DNA of 64,000 bases from Epiperipatus broadwayi. Taxonomy: Eukaryota > Onychophora > Udeonychophora > Euonychophora > Peripatidae. Shown here one piece after another: positions 1 through 13,840 of the stretch (position 1 is its first letter; each line of letters starts with the position of its first letter). A program made the translations under genes and the position numbers. Below the pieces are notes generated by a model. It was given only the letters and a program-made list of their open reading frames with translations. It did not search any database and was not told where the DNA came from. The stretch spans positions 1,099,001 through 1,163,000 of the forward strand of contig JAQFVV010000073.1 of NCBI GenBank assembly GCA_028023455.1, in the 5' to 3' direction.

Positions 1-410
1 TACATTATCATTAGAAAGATTATTTTCAGTTTATAAAATCAATAAAATCTTTGTTATTATTTATTTTAAAAATCTAAAAAAATATTTATTTTTGTTAATA
101 TCTAACAAAATATGTTTTAAATTTTAAAATTTTTTAATATTTATTGTGATATTTTTATACGTATAAATCTATTATTATTATTTACTCATTAGTATAAGTA
201 GGTTATTTATATATTCATGTTAGCTGCTGATATAATGTTATATTTTTGAAAAAAAAAAAGTATTTCAAGTCAAAATGAGTTATTAATAATTTAATTTTCT
301 TGATATCTAATAAATATAGTGAAATATGAACAATATTAAGAAGAAACATAAATCACATATTTTCAAAATCGCATTAAAATAATCTGCATAAAACAAGACC
401 CAGGTGTATA

Positions 411-570
411 TAATATGTTTTAAATACATTTATTTATAGGACAGTCGTATACGTATATTTAAACAGATACAATTTTATTCAATATATTTATTACCAGTGC
501 GGTTTTATATATATATATATTTGAAGAGATATAATTTTATTCAATACATTTATAAATAGTGCTGTTTCAT
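411..570. repeat. Imperfect tandem repeat, unit about 62 bp
   Basis: The segment containing AATTTTATTCAATATATTTA followed by an AGTGCGGTTTTA-like end recurs once about 61-62 bp downstream with a handful of changes. A weaker third match lies just upstream. It is a local duplication with no coding content. Confidence 0.55.
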
Positions 571-1778
571 TGGTATGCCACTATTTCTTTATTATTGCAT
601 TAATAGAGTAAAAGGAGATTGCAGTAATTTCATTGAATATTACACTAATTATTATCAGCCCAATATTACAACCTGGGAATAGATTACCAACATTTTGTAT
701 ACGCAGTTACTTTATTGTGTTAGGACATTATATCTCAATAAAGATTTTATATTTCAGATGGAATGTAAAAGAAGGACATACTGAGCATTTTAATTATTCA
801 TAATCGGATACTAGCACATTAATTTATAGATATAACATTCAGCAATAACCATTAAATATGTGTATTTCAGCTCAAGTGATGACCATGTCAACTACAGAAT
901 TGAATAGGCAGAGTTTAATAAAAAATGATAGAGTAGAGTAATGGTGGTGCTAATGTGTGTGCTGTTTCATATTAAAGAAATTCATTTATGAGATACAATG
1001 ATGTGCTTATGAGAATAGTGAATGGAAGTGCGTTTTTTGTTTCACATTATATGAGATCAACTTGCCATACTCCAAATTTATGGAGATCGGTCACTGGAAA
1101 GAAGAAGTATTCAGCCTGAATGAGATTGCATTGATGGTGCAAAAATCTCATTATTAATCAGGCCCAAAGTATTCCCCAGTAGCTCATGTCTTTCCTGATG
1201 CCTATTTTGGACGAATAGCACACAATTAAGAAATCGACCGACATTAGCAATGCTTGGACAATATATATAAAAATTATTTTTAATGCTTAAAGTTAACCCA
1301 AAGTATTAGTTATTATTCCTTTTCTTGATGGTATGATCAAATTATTTAAGCTGATTTAATAAACATTATGACAGGTATTTAGAAATATAAGATTGATTTC
1401 TCACTTTAGTAGTTTTTCTTTCTGTTAATAAATTTAAAATATAGAGCTCAATTCTCCCCCACCCTACACCATCTAACTTTAACATTATTTTGGAATCGAA
1501 CACAAAATGATAAAAATAAAAAAATTATAGCATTAATTCACTTATTTACTTGGCTGAGGATATTTGGAGGTTCATTATACAATATGATAGTATTAATTTA
1601 GATGATTTTTAAATATAAAAATGACATATGAAATACATATATAATATTTACTTTTTAATTTTCCCAAATCTGCGATCTTAAATCATTTCCTTTTTTTCTT
1701 ATTAATGTGGGAAATATTTTCCCCTCCCATCAAACTGCAATAATAGTATACCAAGAAAAATCACATTTAAAAACTTTC

Positions 1779-1885
1779 CAACTCTGCAAATGTACAACTT
1801 TATAATAAACAAGTTAATTAATTAAATGATGCTCCTTATTTTAAATAACAGGAGACAGCTAAATTTAAATACATTTGCAGAGTTG
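1779..1885. repeat. Inverted repeat with 16-bp perfect arms
   Basis: CAACTCTGCAAATGTA (1779-1794) is the exact reverse complement of 1870-1885. The 75-bp spacer is A+T-rich. It could be a decayed foldback element, and nothing in it is coding. Confidence 0.6.
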
Positions 1886-3572
1886 AGGAATAAATTAATG
1901 GCATATTATTTGAACAAAACATATATATATAATCAATGCCACCCTATTTTAAAATAAGAATTTTACGAGGCTAATAGAGAATTATATTAGTTTTATAAAG
2001 AATCATTGAAAATGAATTAAAGATATTACATAGGTAAGATATTTTATAAAAAAATGTGCATTTAGTTTACATTAAATTTTAATTATAATAAATATACAGA
2101 AGATATAGAAGATAAATGTGAAGTGGCATTATTATCTTCATAATACATTTTTGAGTCCATGCTGGTATAACAGTTCATTATTTTTGATGTAGTTTGAAAT
2201 TAACAGCAGGTAGCATGCTTTTCCAGATCAAGTTCAAGGCACAGTTAAATAGTTCAAGATAGAAGTTCGAGAAGCATTTCCATAGAGAGTGGCTCAGTAG
2301 TGGCCAAAGAAAAAGCATGATGGTTTAGTCATGTCTATGGTAACAGATTGGCATAAAATAATTTAAACAAGCCCTTTCTAAAAAAACTAATGCTTTAGAC
2401 TAATCTAAAAACAAAGCAGAATCAGAGTTAGATTTTGATTTTTGATTATCTGATCCAGTTTGATTATCTGATTAATGAATGATTCCCTATCAATCCCATT
2501 TTGCACTATTTATACAATTCCTTGAAATTTTGCAATGCATTTCAATCTCGTGGCCTGAAGTGACATATAATTTTGGTACAATAGCTAATTTTCTATAGCA
2601 AGCTCACCTTTGTTTTATAAGGAATTTAAGATAATGCAATCAGTCTGAAAAATTCTTGAACGATTGTTTTACATTCTATTTTAATATTTGTAAAGATCTC
2701 TTAGATAGATTAATTAAATTTTAATGGAAAAGTGACTTTTATTCATAGCATTTTTGACTAATTTGACTTACACTAATTAATCCCCTCCCCCGCATTTTCT
2801 TTGTTTTAAATTTTATAGTAATGTTTCTAGAAATTTCCAACTGATGTCATATGATGTAATGTGATGTATTTGGCTTCTCCTTAAACGAAGTCAAGAATAT
2901 CTCAGCAATTATGCCCAGATAAACCTGTTAGCCACTTTATTTTCCATTCCCCACTCTAAGTCTTCCCATATTCTTCCCCATCCCATTTCCACAACATAAT
3001 CTTTGTCAACTCTATGGCCTTTATATCTAAGTCCCCCTTATCTTTTCGCAAACCCAGCTTAAAAACTAATAACTCTCTTTCTGTATAGTCACTTTGTTCA
3101 TACCTATTCTCCTATAACTTCATTATCTGTGCCCTTTCTGCTTTCAAGCATTTACATTCAATCAACAGATGCCTAATATTTTTTATACCTTCTTTACACA
3201 ATTTGCACACTAAATCACCCATAGTTTCCCATTTACATGTATATTCTCTTGTTGCTAAAGATCCCATTCAAGCCTTAAACAATAAATTACTTTCCCTACT
3301 GTTATCATAAATTAACTCGCATCCAATATTCCATTTACTTCTATATATGTTTAAACTCTTCTTACCCTCCATACTAGTTCTCCATCTCTCCAACTCCCTA
3401 TTTTTTATTAATGCTTCTATTCTTTTATCTCATTCCTTACCACTATAACACTCAACAATCCTCCTAACACAATCATCCCACCTTTTATACAAGTATACTG
3501 ATATAAATTCTTTATCCAAATCTTTTGCATACCGCATTACCTTTCTCACCCATCTTGTTACCTGCCCTTTAC

Positions 3573-4049
3573 TCATAACCCATTATACACTATTTGGGAT
3601 ATTCTTTTACTATCCATAAACTGCAACCTACCAAATATTTTCATTTTACTTTTTGCATCTCTCATATAAAAACTTGACCATCCCATTTTTTCTTGAATTG
3701 CCTCCTTTGTGGTCCACATCTCTGCATCTAATGCATGTCTTCCTACTTCCCTTTGTACTTTCTCTAAATAATCTAAAACCCTTTTACTAACACATAATAC
3801 ATCATTACCATATGTTAACCCTGCTACTGCAACTTTCTTCCAAACAATTCTAGCTACATCATGTTTATTATATGAAAATACTGTTAGTTTCTTTACCAAA
3901 CCCTTTCTTTTCTTTGCTTCATTTACCATTTTTTTCTCCCATTCATCCAAGCAATTTTCCTGATTATATAAGATAATACCCAAATACCTATATCTATCCA
4001 CCACACTTAACTTTATGTCCCCCAATAAAAAATTTCTACATTTTATCAT
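3573..4049 (-). pseudogene. LINE RT thumb fragment (158 codons open)
   Basis: The 158-residue open segment contains RYRYLGIIL followed by a tryptophan/lysine-rich region and ends in KMKIFGRLQF. This is the region that follows motif C in non-LTR reverse transcriptases. Its first codons overlap the stop of the FADD fragment, so the two are one protein split by a frameshift. Downstream, the cysteine-rich tail is readable only in other frames. It is not an independent gene. Confidence 0.75.
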
Positions 4050-4270
4050 TCCTCAGTAATAACCATGATTATATTTGATTTTTCTTGACTAAATTTAATC
4101 CCCACCTCTTTACCCACCCTTGCACATGTCCTCAACATAATTTCCATATTTTCTCTTCTTTCTGCACACAAAAAGATATCATCTGCAAAAAATGATCCGA
4201 CAAATTATATACTCCCTTGCCACCGGTTAACGGTATCTCTACCAACCCAATTGCATTATCTTGTGCTGCC
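4046..4270 (-). pseudogene. LINE RT fragment with FADD box
   Basis: Minus-strand translation gives FFADDIFLCAERRENME and continues to KEVGIKFSQEKSNIIM before a stop at 4046-4048. FADD is the metal-binding motif C of non-LTR reverse transcriptases, and the GIKFSQEKS segment matches the motif after it. One frameshift just upstream separates it from an IGLVEIPLTGG segment. A second frameshift at the stop moves the reading into the next fragment. It is the palm region of the same dead LINE. Confidence 0.8.
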
Positions 4271-4654
4271 ATGAAGAATAAAATATATAAATTTTAAATA
4301 CATATTTCCCAATTAATTTATATAACATTATTAGTACAATAAAATGTGTATATATTTTGATTAGCATCTCACTCTTGTTGTATGTCCATATCTTTATTGA
4401 TTCACTTTCTTTCCCAAATCATTAATTTATTTCTATTCAAAATGGGATTAATATTGAAGTGAAAAATAATTGTTGCTAAATAGTGAGTATGTGTACAAGC
4501 ATGGAAAGATAGACTTTGAGCCTGGTTAGATGGTACAATAATTATTGATACTCATAAAGCATAATCTGAGCTTCAGGTTATCTGCTTCAATACAAATATC
4601 AACATGACTTAATTAATAGCCAAGCAGCAAATGTTAAGATCATAGAATTGTGGG

Positions 4655-4722
4655 ACAGTTAGCCTTTCAAAGCTTTAGTTGACAAAGATTACTGGGATAA
4701 TTAAAAGTGCTCCTAAGTGGAT
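4655..4722 (+). repeat. Copy of a short interspersed repeat
   Basis: AGTTGACAAAGATTACTGGG and the following AAAGTGCTCCTAAGT resemble the reverse complement of 18120-18185. Both appear to be copies of one diverged repeat family. Its full extent and type are unknown. Confidence 0.4.
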
Positions 4723-4802
4723 AAAAATGTTAATTATTTAGTTACTGTATTTACAAATATTCAGTTATACAATTACATATATTGCTTTAAAAATAGACAT
4801 TG

Positions 4803-4806
<4 letters not shown>

Positions 4807-4850
<44 letters not shown>
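4807..4850. repeat. (TA)n microsatellite
   Basis: Uninterrupted AT dinucleotides. Confidence 0.95.
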
Positions 4851-4853
<3 letters not shown>

Positions 4854-7800
4854 AACCTCTGTGTTCTTCACTTGTTTAGATTATTAGATTTATAAATGCC
4901 CAGGCGCCAATTCTATACAAGATAGAATAAAATTTATAATTGTAAATTGCTTTTAAACTTATTTAAAAGATTCTTATATTGTAATTATTCTATGGCTTAG
5001 CTCAGTTGAGGTTATAGGATATGGTCTTTATATAGGATGCAAATAAGAGTAATAAAACATTTATTAATAACAATTCTGTAACACTAATTTAATCATATGC
5101 CACACATTTATTTAATTATAAAACTATTGCAAAATTATCAATTATCATATCTAATATAGGATAGATAATGATTAGGATTGGGTACCTTTATATCCATATC
5201 ACTATCTATTCTAAACAAAGTAAAATATAATATTGGCACTGTAATATGGTGATTTATCATCTCCAGACAGATTAAATAAATTGACTTCTACTGGCAAATC
5301 TATATATTTTAGGGCTATGCTATGTTAACCATATATATGTGTGTGTGGAAATGGAGAATCGAATGTATATAATCAAGCAATTCATTTGGGCTTTTAATTC
5401 ATTAAAACATTTATTAAAAATTAAAAGACAAAATAAATAATGAATTAACAAAAAAAAATATTATTCTATGCACTTTGCTAACCAATTACATTGCTCTTAT
5501 AGCAAAACCAAAACCGACTAATATTTAATATACGAATCATATATTTTCGAATATGTGTGCTTTTATAATATCTTAAATATGATGTATTTTTAAAACATAC
5601 TTTTTATTAGCTTATTTATAAAACTTGGATGATGCCATAAATCAATCATCTTTTACATATTATAAAATTTATACAACACTTATCTGTTATAATCAGTGTG
5701 TATCATCTAACACTAACTATACAAGAACAAAGAAAGGCAAGGAAAAACAATAACTAAACACTTATATTTATACTTATACTTATATACGTGAGGATTAAAT
5801 AATATCTCCAAACTCAATCTAAATAATCTAATCATCCCTTGACCATTTCTACCTTCAACTCACATTCAATATACTTCCTATATAATGAACTTATAACAGA
5901 CAAGGTTTTAATTCTTTATTTTTTTTAATAAACTTCATTAACAAAATTGAAGCATAATAAATACAATTTTTTTAAAATAATAATCTATAGCATCACGCAC
6001 ACATCCGAATATCTATAATCACCTATAATATAATTTCTAGATCATACAAAATAATAAATTATCATATTATAATGATATGAAGTTACATTGTTTTGTTTTA
6101 TTTGTTTTTTTTTTAAAGAAAAAAAAAATTGGTTATACATTTATTATCAGTAATAACGAAAATACTTATCAATATCTCATCATTACATGTTAAGTTTTTT
6201 TAAACAAAATTGAAAGTTGAAAGAAATATACATATCAATTTTAAAGACAACAGTAAATTATAACATAAAAAAATGTCTATCCATTGTTAAAGCATAATTT
6301 GTTAAGAACGACAATAGTCTTTTTTTTATCCTAGAATTCTGTTATAGGCGTAATAAATGACATTTGCATGCATTGGAATTATTTTGTTATATATGCATGA
6401 ATAGCAAAGTTATACAGTATAAAATTATCTTCTTGATATAAGATTAAATAGATAAACTTTTTCATTTTAAATTTTATTTTGTAGAATATTGATAGAAAAT
6501 TCTTTAAATTGAAAATCAAGCGTTTAATTCTAGCATCTAATAAGAAAATTTTAGCTAGCTTTATTTTACACAATTTTGTCATTTTAATATTATTTAGCTT
6601 TGGTAATACTTTAAAATAAATCATAATAATTTAGCTTACATATCATCCAGGCATTTTAAAAGTAGTGAATATGGACCATCGTTTGACAGAGATTTGGAGG
6701 CTGGTATCCCTCTAGGGGGGGTGTTTATCTCCTCATTTTTATATCATTCCAGTAGTATAATAACAAAAATTCTCCACAGGTATATTATTAGAATCCTTGC
6801 GATGTTTTTTTTATATAATACTCTTAGAGAGTTATTGAATCTTTTAAGTTTTTTTACATTTTCTTCCTTGGAACTTTTTTTTTTTACTTTTCCTTCAAGT
6901 TTTAAACTCTATGTCTTTCTTCACTCATGCCCTCTGTGTTTTTTTTTATTACAATCAACTTTGGAAATGTGCCAGAATTTTACTTATAAAATTTTAACAA
7001 TACAATGTTTGAATGGAATAAACATAATAATAAAAAAAAAATATTAAACATCAAATATTAATTTATAAATGTTATTCACTAATATACAAATAATCTTTAT
7101 CATTTTTAAACATAAGATTATGAACAATATATAATTAGTAAATAATAAATAAAGTATAGGAAAGAAAATTCTAATTAATAATATATCTATAGTTCTGCTC
7201 ATTATGACATGTAAATTTTTCTACTACATACAAACATCTCTGATGTTATTTATCCTCCTCCCCTACAACCAAACATATAATCCAAAACTCTACCAATCAG
7301 TACACCCACTTAAAGTTTTAATTTTTTAAATCCTAATTTTAACTAGCAAATTACATCTCAATTCATTTTTCTCAGATAATTAACTTTAGCCATTGTTAGC
7401 ACAAATGTGAACTTCCCACATTTCTTTCTGGTGCCAACCTGGAAGGTCACAATATATTGTGACCTTTTCTATAGGCCAGTAATAGTTCATAACAGTCAAT
7501 TACTAAAAATTTTAAATTTTAGAATATGTTCTTTTAATACATTAATTATAGTTTGTCGATTATATTTTTAAAGTACAATTTAAACCTAAAGAAAATACGT
7601 GGTATATAAAATTATAGCGAATTATTTAAAAAGTAGTTATGTAAAGCTTAAAATATTGTTTCATATGGTTGTAAAAGCTGGCCATATTAAATAACACAGC
7701 TATAAATATTAAAAGTGTATTTAATAAATTCGATTTTAATAGTTTAAAACTTATAGTTAATAAATGCTATGTTTAAATTTATAATCATATTTAATAATCA

Positions 7801-10800
7801 AAATTAATATAGTATATTTTTAAAATAAACTTTATGATGGTGAAAATTATATCTAATTCTATATTTTCTAAATTGTTCTTCCAAATTTTATAATTATATT
7901 ATATAATATAATAAGTGTATCAATTTTATTAGTCTAGGCAGATAAATAGATTGAAAATCGTCTGTCAAAGTTATTGATCATGTGACTTGTATATTACATA
8001 CGTTCACACACACGCTTGTTTTAATTAATAACAAAGTTTAAAATATTTTAAAAGTTATATTATAGAATTGGATAGATAATTGCCTATCATAAAAGTAAAT
8101 AGTATTAAACATTAAGTTAACTATCGTATAACATGCTTAAATGATGTAATAAAGATGAATACATTTATAATATAAAAATTAAATATTTTATTTAAATAAA
8201 AATAGATAAATTGAATATTAAGAAATGGAATAAGTTATTAAAATTATTTTAAAAGTTATTTTAAATGTTTAAATGGTTTTAATAAAATAATAATTGAAGT
8301 AAAAGTGGAATTTTAAATAATATTTTTTAAATTTTATTACGTCATAATTTCTAATTTTGAAATCCAATTCTACTATAAACTAAAAATATGTGAATTTGTT
8401 CTCAAGCTAAAGTAAGAATTACCAATAGGAATAGGTATTCTTACAGACTATAAATATGAATTGCACGGGAGTATAGAGGGAGATTAATAATGTATTGAAA
8501 CCAGAGAAAGGTAAATTATAGCTATCAAAGAGATAGTATTTTAAAATTATTATTTTAGTCAATTTTAGTGCTCTCTCATAATTTATTTGCAAAAACTAAT
8601 TAATATTTTAAAAGTAACTTGCAAAAAAAGAGAGTATAAACTAAAAAATATTTTAATAATTTCATTTAACATGCTTTGTTAAATTTTTTAAAGTTCCTTT
8701 ATCAGTAGTATTTTATCTGAAATTTAACCTAGACTATGCAATAAAAAATGGATATACTATGAAATAAAATGGATATAAATTGTAATACTGTAAAAATGTT
8801 TGGAATATTTATTGATACAGCTTTATTAATATTTCACTGGAGAACTGTTTTGGTACATAAAAAAAAAACCACAGCTCGGACATTATAAGGAGTCTAAAAA
8901 ATGTATTGAAACATATTATTTATAAGTTTATCCAAGATTATTTTTTAAATAGTAATAAGACAATTATATTTCATGAATTATTTTATATAATATTATATCA
9001 AAAGGAGTAAAATGTTGTATCCTTTCTGAAGGTAACATTTTAAAAAATATTTTCAAGAATTTAAGAAAGAACCCAGGAGAATATGTTATATAAGCATTTT
9101 TGATATTAAAATATCCGGTCTTAGAATTATTTAAAAATGTATTTAGAAAAGATTTGTTTAAAAGTACTTGAAGTTTTTTTTTAAGTGATATATAAAAATA
9201 CCAAACGAAAGTTTAAATGTATCAAGAAGGAAACTTATATAAAAAAGTGAACACATAGTTGAATAAAAGATGGATCCATGGAAATACAAATAGTACTTAA
9301 AAGTTTATCGAATATTTTTTCAAAGTTAAATTAGATGGATTGATGCATCGGATATGCAGAGAATATTGGTAGAGAAAATTAAGAAGCTTCACGGGATTAA
9401 TTAATATTATGATTTAATAATTATCGTCCTAAATAATAAAACCAAGGATTATTTTCTATAAATTTACTAAATGGATTAATAATTATTTTTATTTAAAACT
9501 TTAATGCACTTGGAGGAGAACATTTTTAAAAGACTCTAGAGAAAATAATAAACATTTTGGACTTATCAGGAACTATCATCAAGAAAATATGTAATTATAG
9601 TTTTGATTCCTTTTATTTTGTTAACCTAGTTTAAATCTAAATTTTTATACAAGATTAGAAAAAACATAAAAACATTAATTTATTAATATTAAAATTTTAT
9701 AATATAACAATCTAATAATTTAGCTAAAAATATTTTAATATAAAATGTATGGGTGTGAATTTTTTTTTATATCTGCAATGCTCAAGTGGATAAAGGAAGC
9801 CTACTGAACACGATAACTAGATAAAGGTTATTGGTAATAATAATAACTATTGATAATTTATAATGTATATTTTTTTTGTTTTCTTTAGATCATCCATAAA
9901 TTGGAAGAATGAAGTGTAAAAGTTTTTTACTTATATGTACCGCATTTTATACAACATTTTAAAAAACATTATGAGATAGGATTGATTTGAAAAATATGCA
10001 TACGACAATTTTTTTTTATTAGTGATATAATCCAACATAACAAATAATTATGTGATTCTTTTAAAATTTTCATGTTATGGGATATTCAAATCTTGTCTAA
10101 GTAGATTATATATGATTAGACATATAGAATAATGCAGTAAGCAGACTTTTCTTATGGAATCGTAAGATTGTTTAACTATTAATGAATTTTATTTATTGTT
10201 TTGTAAATGCAGATAGTTATTTATCAATGTAAGATGTGGAAAATTTTGAGAAATAATGTTGAGATAGTGGCTTGGATTAGTGAATAGGAAACCAAGATGA
10301 TGTTTTAAGAAATAGGATGTTATAAGGAATGGAAATAATATTTAGTCTTTATGTGAATATCAGCATAGTTAACAAAGCCCTATGACTGATACACATTTTA
10401 TTTGGACAGTGTTTATATTTCTTTAAATATTTGATTTTCTAATAAAGCTGAAGAAATAGCTTTAACATCATCCCTGTACTAGAGGATATTAGGCAGGTAA
10501 ATGTCATACCTCTTTGCACTGTGCCATGATTTTGAGATATGTTAAGAGTAATACTCTAGCTTTCTTTTTTAATCCTATGCATCTGTTTTCACTATCTTTA
10601 TTTCATGTAACTGCATCGTTCAGTAAGATATGTTTATGAGAAATGATAAATAATTTAGAACTTAGGTTATGCTATCGTTTTGTATAAGATTGGTTTATTT
10701 GCTTAGAAGGAATATGACGTTATAACTTAAAATTGTAGATCCAAAGTATCCTAAGGAAAGAAAAAAAATCATAGAATATATTTTGAATTTTATTTCGGAA

Positions 10801-12439
10801 ATGAAATATAAACTTTTTTAAAATAAGGTATCTAAACAAAGATATTTTCTTAAAAGTGATAATAATTTTAAAATGCTTTAGTATTATTTTTTTTTTTAAG
10901 AAAAAAATAAGTATTGCATATTTTTAAAATACAATAGTACAAAGTAAATTATGTAAACAATATGAATAGTATATTTTTGTTTATTGATTAACAGAAATAT
11001 ATTGATGATTACACTTATATCATATTAAAGTAAGGCTTAAAGAAGAATATATTATGATTAGTAAACATTGTGTGATAAATACTAAAATCTAGTACTTAAT
11101 TTTGGATATTTTGTGTAACATCTTTGACTTTGCAAGAAGAAATTTTTTTTTAATATTTTGAGAAATCCATACTCATTATAAAATTTTGTTTTCTGTAGAA
11201 TGTTTTTCTAGGTATGATTTTTTTTAAAATAAGATAGTTTAATAATATTAAGGATAAAATGCTGTTGCTAATAAAGTAGATAAATATATTTGTAATAAGT
11301 TAATCATAATAAGAAAACAAATAGTAACATTTTTTTTAAATTTTGTCCTAAATCTAAATAAAGATATCATTGAAATATAAATTATTTTTTTATAACCCGG
11401 TAGATCAAACTGTAAAGTAAAAAAGTTAAGGATATCCACTGTAAATAGTGTAAATAAACTGTTTATTTATTTGCTGTTAGTAATAAACTTTGTTAAATTT
11501 TGTTATTTCAAAAAAAAAAAAAATTTTGTGTCCGAGTTATTTATTTCTCCACATCGCTGCATGAAATCACGATATATGCATAATAATCGAAACAAATATA
11601 TAATTTTACACAAAATATAAATAGAGAATTATTTAAGAATTTAAATATTTTATTGGTATTCATTTAATTAAATAATTATAATTTTACATTATTTTATTGG
11701 TCATAAATCAGTTATCACAATATTATATTAAATTATATGCTATCAGTTGCCATACATATTTTGTTTGTCAGATTATTAAAATGCTACCACATATTTATTA
11801 TATCATTACATGAAGATATAAGATCATATTATATTATTTCATTATTTTATTATGGTAATAAAATTATAGTAAAAAGAAAAGTTATACAGAATTAGTTAAA
11901 CAATGAAGAATATTATTACTATTATTTATTATTATTAGTTTAAGTGTAGTAGATTATGACATAAAATCCCTTCTCATATTTTACTACTGTATTTTATTGA
12001 CTTAGAATAAACTTTATGAACCTGAGATTATTTTATTGAGCTAGATTATTAAATAGAAGATTAAGATTTAATTATTAGTTTAATCTTAGTGAGTAGAAGT
12101 TATTAAAGTCTTAAGAATACTATGAGTTTGTTATTTGAAATAGTAATAAAGGGGGATAGTGTTCTTATGCCATTGAGGTAGTATCCTGTGTGATATTGGC
12201 TCAATGTAATCTATCTTGTCACCTGTATTTTCACTTCAAGTCTCATGAAAATATTAAATATTTATTTAATTTATTTTTATAAACTGAACCTTATTCGTAT
12301 TTTAAATTTGAGCTAGTGAAATATTTTAATTTTAATGCTGAATATTTTAGTTATTAATTATTAACTGAGATAGAAACCATTTTATTTTATACCATTTACT
12401 ATTCTGAAGTGAAGATGCACGAGATGAAGTTTAGAATAT
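4851..12439. other. A+T-rich intergenic DNA, no gene seen
   Basis: This long stretch is dominated by A/T homopolymer tracts. Short open frames on both strands (for example 6379-6624 and 6694-7047) have the low-complexity composition of chance frames. The only discrete structure found is a 24-bp palindrome at 7443-7466. Confidence 0.55.
7443..7466. repeat. 24-bp perfect palindrome
   Basis: The 24 bases are exactly self-complementary. Each arm is AAGGTCAC, with AATATATT at the centre. Each arm carries an AGGTCA hexamer, the half-site bound by many nuclear receptors. A regulatory role is only a guess. Confidence 0.7.
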
Positions 12440-12575
12440 ATATATGAAAAAAATAGTTAAAAACTTGCTAATGCTTGTATTTATGTCAACAGATGGAGTT
12501 CTACCAAAAACACCGTCAAGCGTATGTTTACTTAAACGTCAGAGCAAGCATTCACTATCTCTAACTTTAATTCCA

Positions 12576-12619
12576 CTTTCAGATCATGATTTCAAGCTAT
12601 TTGCTATCATCAGTGAAAG
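12576..12619 (-). ncRNA. Hammerhead ribozyme, type I, intact core (A1 unit 1)
   Basis: On the minus strand: stem I strand CUUUCA, box CUGAUGA, stem II AGC/GCU with an AAAUA loop, box GAAA, a minimal stem III (AUC..GAU, cleavage after C), and stem I return strand UGAAAG. Stem I is 6 bp and perfect. All invariant core residues are present. The very short stem III resembles HHRs of PLEs and animal retrozymes, which tend to cleave as dimers. Confidence 0.85.
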
Positions 12620-12974
12620 ACAGGAATTTTAGAAACTAGATCTAAACACAAACTCTGAGCGTTTATGAAACAGTTTCTATTCAGCTTGCAAGTGTGAATC
12701 TTTTAGACATGTAATGTCTTCAAACTCAGCATAGCAAGCCAGAGAGCTATATGGATCTGATCTCAGTTCAGCATCACCACATAGTAGAAGCCTCTGCAAT
12801 ATATATCATTGCTAGAAATACCTCAAAGGTACATTTATGAAAAACAAAAAATAAGTTAAAAACTTGTTAATGCTTGTATTTATGTCAACAGATGGCATTC
12901 TACCAAAAACACTGTCAAACATATGTTTACATAAACGTCAGAGCAAGCATTCACTATCTCTAACTTTAATTCCA

Positions 12975-13018
12975 CTTTCAGATCATGATTTCAAGCTATT
13001 TGCTATCATCAGTGAAAG
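12975..13018 (-). ncRNA. Hammerhead ribozyme, type I, intact core (A1 unit 2)
   Basis: Identical over the ribozyme to unit 1 and offset by 399 bp, with the same CUUUCA/UGAAAG stem I, CUGAUGA, GAAA and short stem III. Confidence 0.85.
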
Positions 13019-13370
13019 ACAGGAATTTTAGAAACTAGATCTAAACACAAACTCTGAGCATTTATGAAACAGTTTTTATTCAGCTTGCAAGCGCCAATCC
13101 TTTAGACACGTAATGTCTTCAAACTCACCATAGCAAGCCAGATAGCTATATGGGTCTGATCTCAGTTCAGCATCACCACACAGTAGAAGCCTCTGCAATA
13201 TATATCATTGCTAGAAAGACCTCAAAAGTACACTTATGAAAAACAAAAAACAAGTTAAAAACTTGCTAACGCTTGTATTTATGTCAACAGATGGCATTCT
13301 ACCAAAAACACCAAGCGTATGTTTACATAAATGTCAGAGCAAGCATTCACTATCTCTAACTTTAATTCCA

Positions 13371-13414
13371 CTTTTAGATCATGATTTCAAGCTATTTGCT
13401 ATCATCAGTGAAAG
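13371..13414 (-). ncRNA. Hammerhead ribozyme, one stem I mismatch (A1 unit 3)
   Basis: CUGAUGA and GAAA are intact. The return strand reads UAAAAG instead of UGAAAG, giving one C-A mismatch in stem I. It is the last minus-strand unit before the inversion. Confidence 0.75.
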
Positions 13415-13447
13415 ACACGAATTTTAGAAACTAGATCTAAACACAAA

Positions 13448-13485
13448 CTGATGATAGCAAATAGCTTGAAATCATGATCTGAAAG
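13448..13485 (+). ncRNA. Hammerhead ribozyme lacking its 5' stem I strand (A1 unit 4)
   Basis: The plus-strand half of the array begins exactly at CUGAUGA. Core, stem II, GAAA, stem III and UGAAAG are present, but the bases before the core (ACACAAA) cannot pair with UGAAAG. The inversion point therefore removed the 5' strand of stem I. Confidence 0.7.
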
Positions 13486-13840
13486 TGGAATTAAAGTTAG
13501 AGATAGTGAATGCTTGCTCTGACGTTTATGTAAACATACGCTTGATGGTATTTTTGGTAGAACGCCATCTGTTGACATAAATTCAAGCATTAGCAAGTTT
13601 TTAACTTGTTTTTTGTTTTTCATAAATGTACCTTTGAGGTCATTCTAGCAATGATATATATTGCAGAGGCTTCTACTGTGTGGTGATGCTGAACTGAGAT
13701 CAGACCCATATAGTTATCTGGCTTGCTATGCTGAGTTTGAAGACATTACATGTCTAAAAGATTCACGCTTGCAAGCTGAATAGAAACTGTTTCATAAATG
13801 CTCAGAGTTTGTGTTTAGATCTAATTTCTAAAATTCCTGT

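Larger units (their letters stand above)
1..2884. other. A+T-rich intergenic DNA, no gene seen
   Basis: No open frame or recognisable coding segment stands out on either strand. The stretch holds a short tandem duplication and a small inverted repeat, listed separately. The rest looks like ordinary decayed non-coding sequence. Confidence 0.6.
2885..4275 (-). mobile_element. 3' end of a non-LTR (LINE) retrotransposon
   Basis: On the minus strand this segment reads, in broken frames, as the C-terminal half of a non-LTR reverse transcriptase. It has a FADD catalytic box near 4175-4192, a thumb-region segment with RYRYLGIIL, and a C-terminal cysteine-histidine segment around 3140-3245 (CKLC followed by RHLLIEC). 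It ends near 2885 in an ACATCACATTACATC-like tail. The 5' end is lost near 4275, as expected of target-primed reverse transcription. It is broken by frameshifts and stops. The clade (CR1, I, R1 or RTE type) cannot be fixed by eye. Confidence 0.8.

Noticed and set aside
6694-7047. 117-codon plus-strand frame
   Set aside because: Low-complexity F/L/S content from T-rich sequence, with no recognisable domain or exon boundary.
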